The notes beneath the pieces were generated by a model. The model was not told the DNA's origin. It searched no databases and saw only the letters and a list, made by a program, of their open reading frames with translations. Position numbers and translations under genes: made by a program. Below are positions 25,652-32,815 of a stretch of 64,000 nucleotides of DNA, in pieces (the first letter of the stretch is position 1; each line of letters opens with the position of its first letter). Source of the stretch: Anabaena minutissima FACHB-250. Its GTDB lineage: Bacteria > Cyanobacteriota > Cyanobacteriia > Cyanobacteriales > Nostocaceae. The DNA lies in the NCBI RefSeq assembly GCF_014697125.1, contig NZ_JACJRG010000015.1, forward strand, positions 90,466 to 154,465, given 5' to 3'.

Positions 25652-27064
25652 ATGACCGACAATACAGATTTTCGTATCGAACGCGATTCGATGGGCGATC
25701 GCCAAATTGCGAGTGATGTTTATTACGGTATCCAAACTCTGCGAGCTATCGAAAACTTCCCCATTAGCGGTATTAAACCATTACCTACTTACGTAGATGC
25801 TTGTTTATTCATTAAAAAAGCTACAGCAATTGTTAACGGTGAATTAGGCTGCATTCCCCAAGATATTAGCCAAGTCATCGTGGAAGCAGCTGATGAAATC
25901 CTCGCGGGCAAATTCCGTGATCAGTTTGTAGTGGATGTTTATCAAGCCGGTGCAGGGACTTCGCACCACATGAATGTCAATGAAGTCTTATCAAATCGGG
26001 CTTTAGAAATTCTCGGTGAAGAGAAGGGCAATTACAAAAGAGTTAGTCCTAATGATCATGTCAACTATGGACAGTCTACCAACGATGTCATTCCGACAGC
26101 CATTCGGATTGGTGGCTTGTTAGCACTGGAGAGGACATTACACCCTGCTTTAGAAAAAGCGATCGCCACCTTAGAAAACAAAGCTGTAGAATTTCAAGAT
26201 ATCGTTAAATCTGGCAGAACTCACTTACAAGACGCTGTACCTGTGCGTTTGGGTGAAAATTTCCGGGCTTGGGCGCAAATCCTCTCAGAACATCAAAACC
26301 GCCTTTATACCGCCTCTGGGGATTTAATGGTGCTGGGTTTGGGTGGTAGTGCGGCTGGAACAGGATTAAATACCCATCCCCAATACCGCGTCCGTGTGGT
26401 AGAAGTCCTCTCGGAATTACTCAACTTTCCTCTACAACCTGCACCCCATTTGATGGCTGCAATGCAAAGTATGGGCGCATTTGTGAATGTTTCTGGTGCA
26501 TTACGCAACTTAGCCCAAGATTTAGCCAAAATTTCCCACGACTTACGCCTGATGGATTCCGGTCCAAAAACTGGCTTGAAAGAAATACAATTACCCCCAG
26601 TACAACCTGGTTCATCGATTATGCCAGGGAAATATAACCCCGTGATGGCAGAGATGACATCAATGGTATGTTTTCAGGTGATGGGGTACGACAATGCGAT
26701 CGCGATCGCCGCCCAAGCTGGACAATTAGAATTGAACGTGATGATGCCGTTAATAGCCTATAACCTGATTCACAGTACAGAAATTCTTGGTAATACTATC
26801 GCCGCCCTCACGGAACGTTGTATAGAGGGAATTACCGCTAATAAAGAACGTTGTTTAGCCTACGCTGAAGGTAGTCTAGCTTTAGTTACTGCACTTAACA
26901 CCCATATCGGTTATCTAAACGCCGCCACCGTCGCCAAAGAATCCCTAGAAACAGGCAAATCCCTACGACAGATTGTTTTAGAAAAAGGTCTAATGAGTGA
27001 AGCAGAATTAGCTGCTGTGTTAAATCTAGAACAGATGAGCAGTATTTTAGTGAGTGGAGAGTAA
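25652..27064 (+). CDS. aspA: Aspartate ammonia-lyase
   Basis: Reversibly deaminates aspartate to fumarate and ammonium. 470 residues of the fumarase/aspartase superfamily. The N-terminal RIERDSMGDRQIASDVYYG is aspartase-like, and further marks are GAGTSHHMNVNEV, VNYGQSTNDVIPTA, SGRTHLQDAVPV and the superfamily signature GSSIMPGKYNPV at about residues 321-332. Aspartase rather than fumarase is favoured by YYGIQTLRAIENF and GITANKERC; fumarase activity cannot be excluded. In diazotrophic cyanobacteria aspartate arises from cyanophycin breakdown, a possible context but not shown here. ATG 25652 follows a short AT-rich leader. Confidence 0.92.
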   Translation: MTDNTDFRIERDSMGDRQIASDVYYGIQTLRAIENFPISGIKPLPTYVDACLFIKKATAIVNGELGCIPQDISQVIVEAADEILAGKFRDQFVVDVYQAGAGTSHHMNVNEVLSNRALEILGEEKGNYKRVSPNDHVNYGQSTNDVIPTAIRIGGLLALERTLHPALEKAIATLENKAVEFQDIVKSGRTHLQDAVPVRLGENFRAWAQILSEHQNRLYTASGDLMVLGLGGSAAGTGLNTHPQYRVRVVEVLSELLNFPLQPAPHLMAAMQSMGAFVNVSGALRNLAQDLAKISHDLRLMDSGPKTGLKEIQLPPVQPGSSIMPGKYNPVMAEMTSMVCFQVMGYDNAIAIAAQAGQLELNVMMPLIAYNLIHSTEILGNTIAALTERCIEGITANKERCLAYAEGSLALVTALNTHIGYLNAATVAKESLETGKSLRQIVLEKGLMSEAELAAVLNLEQMSSILVSGE

Positions 27065-27170
27065 GGGACTGGGGACTGGGATTTTTACTCAGCACTCAGC
27101 ACTCATAACTCATAACTCAGCACCGGCTAAACGCCGCGCTACCGCTAACAGCACTCAGCACTCATAACTT
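27064..27170. repeat. Heptamer arrays and GC-rich element between aspA and DUF362 gene
   Basis: Begins with GGGACTG-type heptamers, continues with ACTCAGC/ACTCATA heptamers, and contains one GC-rich element at 27124-27150 flanked on both sides by GCAC. The array runs almost to the ATG at 27171, so no normal ribosome binding site remains. Confidence 0.85.
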
Positions 27171-28142
27171 ATGCAGAATTCAAAGCCATCTGTTAGCCTT
27201 ATCCGGGCTACTTCTTACGAAAAAGATACTTTAAGAGAATCTTTAGTCACCTTACTAGAACCTCTGGGGGGAATGGCGGCCTTTGTTAAACCAGGGCAAC
27301 GTGTCTTACTCAAACCGAATTTGCTCACAGGTGCGCGTCCTCAAAAAGAGTGTACTACTCGCGCTGAACTAGTTTATGCCGTTGCTCAGATGGTTATTGC
27401 CGTAGGTGGCAAACCATTCTTAGGGGATAGTCCAGCATTTGGTAGTGCCAAAGGTGTAGCTATAGCCAATGGTTATCAGCCAATCATTCAAGAATTAAAT
27501 CTGCCTATCATTGAATTTCACGGACAGCGTTACCAAACCGTGAGCGAAAATTTTAATCACCTACTAATCAGTAAAGAAGCGATAGAAGCAGATGTGGTGA
27601 TTAATCTACCGAAAGTCAAATCCCATACCCAGTTAACCTTAACGTTGGGAGTCAAAAACCTCTTTGGTTGCGTTCCCGGCAAAATGAAAGCATGGTGGCA
27701 CATGGAAGCAGGTAAAGATGCGAACCGATTTGGGGAAATGTTAGTCGAAACTGCCAAGGCAATTAATCCAGACTTAACTATTTTAGATGGGATCATTGGA
27801 CATGAAGGTAATGGCCCTAGTGGCGGCGAACCCCGTTCCTTGGGAATATTAGCCGCAGCATCCAATGTCTTTGCCCTAGATAGGGCAATGGTAGAAATTC
27901 TCGATGTTCTACCCCATGAAGTCCCCACTGTTGCAGCTTCTCAAAGGCTAGGAGTTTGCCCTGAACTGGCTGACATTAATTTTCCCAACTTACATCCAGA
28001 CTTACTCAAAATTACAGATTGGCAACTTCCAGATCAATTAATGCCAATTGATTTTGCAATGCCCAGGGTCATCAAGTCTACGTTTAAACATTTTTATATT
28101 CGCTTTATTAAAGAACCAATGAGTGCCTATGGTAGACAGTAG
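27171..28142 (+). CDS. DUF362 domain protein
   Basis: 323 residues covering a DUF362 domain: GQRVLLKPNLLTGARP at about 42-57, GKPFLGDSPAFGSAKG, a conserved INLPKVKSHTQLTLTLGVKNLFG near 140-162 and LTILDGIIGHEGNGPSGGE. Related proteins often carry ferredoxin-like Fe-S motifs, but no CxxCxxC cluster is visible here, so this is the domain alone. Function is unknown; the family has been discussed in relation to redox or anaerobic metabolism. ATG 27171 lies directly behind a repeat array, and a terminator follows the gene. Confidence 0.87.
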   Translation: MQNSKPSVSLIRATSYEKDTLRESLVTLLEPLGGMAAFVKPGQRVLLKPNLLTGARPQKECTTRAELVYAVAQMVIAVGGKPFLGDSPAFGSAKGVAIANGYQPIIQELNLPIIEFHGQRYQTVSENFNHLLISKEAIEADVVINLPKVKSHTQLTLTLGVKNLFGCVPGKMKAWWHMEAGKDANRFGEMLVETAKAINPDLTILDGIIGHEGNGPSGGEPRSLGILAAASNVFALDRAMVEILDVLPHEVPTVAASQRLGVCPELADINFPNLHPDLLKITDWQLPDQLMPIDFAMPRVIKSTFKHFYIRFIKEPMSAYGRQ

Positions 28143-28202
28143 TTTATCTTGAGCATTCACCCAAAAGTAAGTGCAAACTCTGCTACAACAATCTTCAAAT
28201 TA

Positions 28203-28268
28203 GGAGGGTAGTCTAGAAATTACCCTCCGATTGCTTAACTAGACCGCCCTATAGTGGCGGTTTTTCCC
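28203..28268 (+). terminator. Terminator after the DUF362 gene
   Basis: ACCGCC at 28243-28248 pairs with GGCGGT at 28256-28261, followed by TTTTTCCC, a classic intrinsic terminator. A first hairpin (GGAGGGTA at 28203-28210 with TACCCTCC at 28221-28228) precedes it. Confidence 0.75.
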
Positions 28269-28269
28269 A

Positions 28270-29049
28270 ATTAGTCTTAGTCACCAGCGATGCAATGCCA
28301 TGTTCTAAGCTTGTCGTTCTCTACGTTGGGATGCTGCCCTTAACCTTCAAAGAAGTATCCCCAGCCCCCAATCTAAAAGCAAAAAGTATTTTTACTCTAC
28401 CTATATATAGATTGACAAAGTTCAAGTAATATTACCCAAATGGATAAATTTAGATTATGGGAAAGATTGATAGTGTGATTACCGAATAGTCACTAGCAAA
28501 TGCTGATAATTTATCTGTATTTCTTCGGGATGATTTTCTGCTAAAAAAAATCTGCTAGCCTACTTATCCTTACTTTTTCATGTATTTAGTTGTGACATTT
28601 TTTAATAGTAAAAAAAAACTTCCATGTCTCAGCAAGATTTCGGATTTTCATAGTTATTGTGAACAAGCTAAATCGCTAGAAATAGCTTAGGCAAAGGATT
28701 TAAATATGATAGAATCTTATTAAGATAAAATCAATTCAGATAGATCATTAATTTGCTCAAAAATAAAAATAACAAGCAATTGTCCTGTGGACTTAATCTA
28801 TGCTTAACCTAAAAATAATAATTTACTGCCATAAACTGTAACATATTATGCACTCGGTCAAGTTAGGAATGTTCATTTGCAACCATGTATCAAGATTGCC
28901 AAGTACAAAGCCTACAACTATGAAATTCACCAAATTGGTTGATGTTTTGATCGGCTACACATTTGACAATGAAAAATAGCTAAAATAGTATTGAAACTCT
29001 CTACCTAGAGAGTCAACCTACAATTAATTGTGATTAACTCCAATTCTGT
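28270..29049. other. 780-base AT-rich spacer, no gene seen
   Basis: No open frame with a plausible start was found on either strand, and no tRNA-like cloverleaf. A strong hairpin (ACTCTCT at 28996-29002 with AGAGAGT at 29007-29013, loop ACCT) lies 37 bases before the small membrane-protein gene and may be part of its leader or an operator. The size suggests a long promoter region or unannotated small RNA. Confidence 0.4.
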
Positions 29050-29235
29050 ATGAATTCAGATAGCCAGTCTGCCAACCCTCCCGCCACGTATTCCCATCGT
29101 TTGGCAGACATTGTGGGAACATTAATAGCTGTAGTCACTCTAACACTACCTGTGTTTGTCATTGCCCACTATTCCACCAATGTTCCAGAAAGTCAGCAAC
29201 CTATGACCTATGAACTAAAAACAGGTGGGCGATAG
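29050..29235 (+). CDS. Small single-span membrane protein, 61 aa
   Basis: Starts MNSDSQSANPPATYSHRLADIVG, then a hydrophobic span of about 22 residues (TLIAVVTLTLPVFVIAHYS), then a short polar tail ending YELKTGGR. The PPATYSHRLAD motif before the membrane segment matches a small protein I recall as conserved across cyanobacteria, where short one-span proteins often accompany photosynthetic or transport complexes. No partner or function can be assigned. ATG start; the downstream gene is ppa, separated by a structured spacer. Confidence 0.65.
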   Translation: MNSDSQSANPPATYSHRLADIVGTLIAVVTLTLPVFVIAHYSTNVPESQQPMTYELKTGGR

Positions 29236-29339
29236 ACAAAATTATCAACAGTGAGATGTCACCAGCCGAAAGTTCCAAACACAAACAACGGAGAAAAAAT
29301 TTTGAGCTAGCATTTTTGTATTTAATTCATCAACATACG

Positions 29340-29602
29340 AGCTAAATCTGCGTTCTTAGCTAAGAGGTTTAGCTTAATTGGGCATAAGCCCGACACTTAC
29401 AAACTCTGGTAGCGTTATACTCGTAGTAATATTCCGTAGTAAAAGGAAACGAAGTGTCGGGATCAATGTCCGCGTGATCTGAGCGTGTCCGCCGACTAAC
29501 ATCAATCGGTGGATACAGGTGATAATTAAGGGAAGTTCAGAATAATACTTTGGCAGAAGTCCATCTTGGCCATAAAATTTTACACGGGGAGATATGTCCC
29601 CG
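29340..29602 (+). ncRNA. Structured leader or small RNA upstream of ppa
   Basis: Several strong hairpins crowd the spacer. AGCTAAA 29340-29346 pairs with 29368-29374. GGGC 29380-29383 pairs with GCCC 29388-29391. CCCGACACTT 29389-29398 pairs with 29452-29461. GATCA 29461-29465 pairs with TGATC 29475-29479. TCCGCCGA 29488-29495 pairs with 29506-29513 including a G-U. CGGGGA 29585-29590 pairs with TCCCCG 29597-29602, 35 bases before the ppa start. The GGGC/GCCC and CCCGACACTT stems share bases and exclude each other, as in switching RNAs. I recognise no known riboswitch class. Confidence 0.4.
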
Positions 29603-29637
29603 ATAAATTTTAAGTGAAACAGAGAGAGGAATTTTTT

Positions 29638-30150
29638 GTGGACTTATCCCTTATTCCAGCCCAGCCAAAACTCGGTGTAATTAATGTTCTGATTGAAATC
29701 GCAGGTGGTAGCAAAAACAAATACGAATTTGATAAAGAGCTGCAAGCCTTTGCCCTAGATCGGGTACTGTATTCTTCAGTAAAATATCCCTACGACTATG
29801 GTTTCATACCCAACACCTTGGCAGATGATGGCGATCCCTTGGATGGTATGGTAATTATGGATGAGCCAACTTTTCCAGGTTGTATCATTCCTGCCAGACC
29901 AATTGGCTTTTTGGAAATGATTGATGGTGGCGATCGCGATGAAAAAATTCTGTGTGTACCAGACAAAGATCCACGTTACACACACGTAAAATCCTTGAGA
30001 GATGTAGCTCCACATCGCTTAGATGAAATTGCTGAATTTTTCCGCAGTTACAAAAATTTAGAAAAGAAAGTTACTGAAATCCTCGGTTGGCAAGACGTTG
30101 ACAAGGTAGCACCCCTGGTAGAACAGTCTATAAAAGCCTATAAGGGATAG
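29638..30150 (+). CDS. ppa: Inorganic pyrophosphatase (family I)
   Basis: Hydrolyses pyrophosphate to phosphate in the cytoplasm, pulling biosynthetic reactions forward. 170 residues. Metal and substrate motifs are NKYEFD near residue 28, YPYDYGFIPNT, the DDGDPLDGMV signature (D-x-DP-x-D) at about 63-72, and KDPRYTHVKS. I choose GTG 29638, giving the usual VDLSLIPAQP start with GAGAGAGGA about 9 bases upstream; an earlier in-frame GTG at 29614 would add eight residues not normal for the family. A structured leader precedes it. Confidence 0.94.
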   Translation: MDLSLIPAQPKLGVINVLIEIAGGSKNKYEFDKELQAFALDRVLYSSVKYPYDYGFIPNTLADDGDPLDGMVIMDEPTFPGCIIPARPIGFLEMIDGGDRDEKILCVPDKDPRYTHVKSLRDVAPHRLDEIAEFFRSYKNLEKKVTEILGWQDVDKVAPLVEQSIKAYKG

Positions 30151-30184
30151 TAGGCGATCGGTAATCCGTAAGACTAACGTAAAG

Positions 30185-30380
30185 AGTGGTGAGTGCTGAG
30201 TGCTGAGTGGTGTTAGCGGTAGCGGGGCGTTGAGCCGCGCGCTGAGTTCCGAGTATTATTATTATGCGTAGTCGGGTTTAAGCCCATGTTGAGTGAGGAT
30301 ACCCACTCATTACTCATTACTCATTACTCATTACTCATTACTCATTACTCATTACTCATTACTCATTACTCAGCACTCAT
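30185..30380. repeat. Heptamer arrays with degenerate GC-rich element
   Basis: GAGTGCT heptamers, a degenerate GC-rich element near 30210-30240, then about ten tandem copies of ACTCATT at 30302-30372. An apparent open frame across the array is an artefact of the repeat. Confidence 0.85.
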
Positions 30381-30430
30381 AAATCATTACTCTGCCAAAT
30401 ATATAAATTGCCACATAACATTGAAACGAA

Positions 30431-30814
30431 ATGCAGCGTACCCTCCTTTTAGCAAAAATTCACAATTGCACCCTCACGGGAGCAAACATTAATTATGTGG
30501 GTAGTATTAGCATTGATAAAATCTTGTTAGAAAAAGCTGGAATTATACCATACGAACAAGTCCAAGTAGTGAATAATGCTAATGGTGAACGTTTCATTAC
30601 TTATACGATACCTGCTCCAGCCCATTCGGGAATTATTGAACTAAATGGGGCTGCCGCCCGTCTAGGCATGATCGGCGATCGCGTGATTATAATGGCTTAC
30701 GGGCAGTTCACTCCAGAAGAGTTAAAAAGTTATACTCCTACGGTAGTCATTGTGGACGAACAAAACCGAATTTTGGAAGTGCGGCACTACGATGACCTGC
30801 TCAGTAAGGTCTAA
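30431..30814 (+). CDS. panD: Aspartate 1-decarboxylase proenzyme
   Basis: Forms beta-alanine for pantothenate and coenzyme A. 127 residues, normal length. The self-processing site is Gly24-Ser25 in NYVGSISID, where cleavage generates the pyruvoyl cofactor on Ser25. LNGAAARLGMIGDRVIIMAYG near 72-92 is the conserved core, followed by a typical C-terminal strand. ATG 30431. The metallo-beta-lactamase-like gene follows after only 11 bases, suggesting one operon. Confidence 0.96.
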   Translation: MQRTLLLAKIHNCTLTGANINYVGSISIDKILLEKAGIIPYEQVQVVNNANGERFITYTIPAPAHSGIIELNGAAARLGMIGDRVIIMAYGQFTPEELKSYTPTVVIVDEQNRILEVRHYDDLLSKV

Positions 30815-30825
30815 ATGCAAAAAAA

Positions 30826-31725
30826 ATGTCAAATATTGAGCTGTCAGGTTCTCCGGTCTACCTAACTGAAAAGTCAGCCAACTCACCAAGTGGCCTTATG
30901 GGTGATTTCGTTTTGAAATTTTGGGGTGTCAGGGGTTTAATTGCTACACCCGACGATAACACCAGTCGCTATGGTGGTAATACTGCTTGTGTAGAAATGC
31001 GTGTAGGCGGTAAAAACCTAATTTTTGATGGTGGTACTGGTTTACGCATACTAGGCAAAACTTGGCAGCACTTACAACAGCCATTAGAAGCCCATTTATT
31101 TTTTACTAATTCCCAATCCAATCGAATTCAGGGGTTTCCCTTTTTCGCACCCGCATTTATTCCACACAATTGTTTCCATATCTACGGTGCTGCTGCTTCC
31201 AATGGGGCTTCCATTAAACAAAGTCTATGTGACCAAATGCTGCAACCACACTTTCCCTATCCCCTACAGGTTATGCAGTCTGAGTTGCAGTTTAAAAATA
31301 TCACCCCCAATAGTGAAGTCAAAATAGACGATATTCTCATTAAAACTGCACTGATCAACCAAACTCAGCGATCAATTGGTTATCGGGTAAGCTGGCAAGA
31401 CTATAGTGTTGCTTATGTTACAGATTTAAGTTACCGTGCAGAGCAAATAGAACGAGACGACATTATACAAATTATTCAAGGTGTCGATTTATTAATTGCT
31501 AATGCCACTTATACACCCCCGACATCCCACGATCATGAGTGTGCCGACTCCCTTTGGCAAGCATCTGTGGAAATAGCTCAGACAGCAAATGTACGACAGC
31601 TAGTGATTTCTCATCATCACCCAGATGACCATGATGATTTTCTCGACAAAGTTCAAACTGAAGTTAAGTCTGCTTTTCCTAAAGCACTGCTAGCTTGTGA
31701 AGGTTTGGTATTATCTGTTGCGTAG
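30826..31725 (+). CDS. Metallo-beta-lactamase-fold protein lacking the metal-binding motif
   Basis: 299 residues resembling the MBL-fold hydrolase group with the start LKFWGVRGLIATP...TSRYGGNTACVEM and the end VISHHHPDDHDDFLDKV. In that group the loop is normally TH-x-HWDHIQGFPFF. Here it reads TNSQSNRIQGFPFF (about residues 91-104), so all four canonical ligands (H, H, D, H) are replaced. VTDLSYRAEQ and ANATYT keep the general fold. It is therefore probably catalytically inactive or uses different chemistry. It follows panD by 11 bases, so it may be co-expressed; a functional link is inferred only from position. Confidence 0.85.
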   Translation: MSNIELSGSPVYLTEKSANSPSGLMGDFVLKFWGVRGLIATPDDNTSRYGGNTACVEMRVGGKNLIFDGGTGLRILGKTWQHLQQPLEAHLFFTNSQSNRIQGFPFFAPAFIPHNCFHIYGAAASNGASIKQSLCDQMLQPHFPYPLQVMQSELQFKNITPNSEVKIDDILIKTALINQTQRSIGYRVSWQDYSVAYVTDLSYRAEQIERDDIIQIIQGVDLLIANATYTPPTSHDHECADSLWQASVEIAQTANVRQLVISHHHPDDHDDFLDKVQTEVKSAFPKALLACEGLVLSVA

Positions 31726-31940
31726 GTTTTGTTCTCTGATTACTCAGCCCAAAAGCATTTTTGAAATATTCTCAAAGATAGAGGTTAATTTTCTTCGGGC
31801 ATATCTTTTTTTTGTAAATTTTTTCAAAAAAACTGTGTTGGCTGTTACAATATTGTTAAGAAAAGTTTCTGGTTGCGTTTTGGGAACTCGCAACTGGGTT
31901 TTAACTCTATTGAGAAGACAACGCGAATGAATATTTTGAG

Positions 31941-31968
31941 ACCAGCTGTGGGAGGCTGGTTTTTTTAT
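31941..31968 (+). terminator. Terminator 1 after the MBL-fold gene
   Basis: ACCAGC at 31941-31946 pairs with GCTGGT at 31955-31960 and is followed by TTTTTTATT. Strong intrinsic terminator lying about 215 bases after the gene. Confidence 0.8.
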
Positions 31969-31982
31969 TGAACGCGGCTGGA

Positions 31983-32015
31983 AACTCTATCCACAAGAGG
32001 ATGGAGTTTTTTATT
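31983..32015 (+). terminator. Terminator 2, tandem
   Basis: AACTCTATCC at 31983-31992 pairs with GGATGGAGTT at 31999-32008 (one G-U) and is followed by TTTTATTT. Two tandem terminators so close together are notable. No gene lies in the 512 bases between 31725 and 32238. Confidence 0.75.
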
Positions 32016-32237
32016 TGAGATAGGCAGTTCTAAAGCAATTACATCTTAGTATGTTAAGTTTTATAACCAATTACGTAATTACAATGAAGCAAGCTGTAGC
32101 AATAATTAAGTGAAGTTGAGGAAAATTTAGCAGTCCAACGTTTTCAGATTCCTCGAAATATCTGGACTAACAAAATTCATTCATCGAAATCACATTAAAT
32201 AGTACATCTACATAACTTGCAAGGATTAACCATCGTT

Positions 32238-32564
32238 ATGAGTTCCGAAAATTTACAAACAATAGTTCTAGATCCTCAAACCTTAGAGCAATTAGAAAAC
32301 GAGATTAAACAGGAACTAATAGAAGTCTTGAATAAATCTCAATTAAACAAGGTATTAAAAAAATACGGTATATCAGAGTCAGAAGTGCTGAAAATACAAT
32401 ACACACTCGACTTAAATAAAATTCAATCTAGCGATGCTAGTGAGGATAAGGTAGCCATAGAATCTTTTTCAATGATGATGCGGCCACCTATAGGAACAAA
32501 CTTAGCATTGCTTAAGCCTTGCCCAATAGAAGGCTATCCTGACGGGTGTTGGGTAGATTTATGA
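32238..32564 (+). CDS. Small protein with Cys-containing C-terminal tail
   Basis: 108 residues. The N-terminal half is acidic, amphipathic helix (LDPQTLEQLENEIKQELIEV ... LNKVLKKYGISESEVLKI), followed after a Ser/Asp-rich hinge by a compact tail MMMRPPIGTNLALLKPCPIE-GYPDGCWVDL with two Cys. The arrangement of helical leader plus short Pro/Gly/Cys tail recalls precursors of modified peptides, but no modifying enzyme, protease or transporter is nearby. I do not recognise the family. ATG 32238 rather than TTG 32217. A histidine kinase gene follows in the same direction. Confidence 0.6.
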   Translation: MSSENLQTIVLDPQTLEQLENEIKQELIEVLNKSQLNKVLKKYGISESEVLKIQYTLDLNKIQSSDASEDKVAIESFSMMMRPPIGTNLALLKPCPIEGYPDGCWVDL

Positions 32565-32815
32565 ATAGTCATAAAAAAGTTGGTAATGAAAAGGCTTTGA
32601 GAGTGGGTGGTCTTTCAATTCAGCACTTAGCATTTTCGATTCAGCACTTTTTGTCTTTGGGCGATTGAACATGCCATATTATTAGGGGAAATCGCGCCTA
32701 TTTTGTTCGGTTATACGACTGTTGTTAGAGTGTAAATAACTATAACCTCTAATTATGTAGTGAAGCTTGAAATCTTGAAGCTGCTAGTCGCTCTTGAACA
32801 AAGAGGTGAAAGTCT

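Noticed and set aside
30286..30492. 68-codon frame reading the ACTCATT array
   Set aside because: It translates the tandem repeat (HYSLLIT...) and overlaps panD, so it is an artefact.
31697..31930. 77-codon frame after the MBL-fold gene
   Set aside because: Overlaps the true gene end, has no ribosome site and no recognisable pattern; the terminators suggest untranslated sequence.
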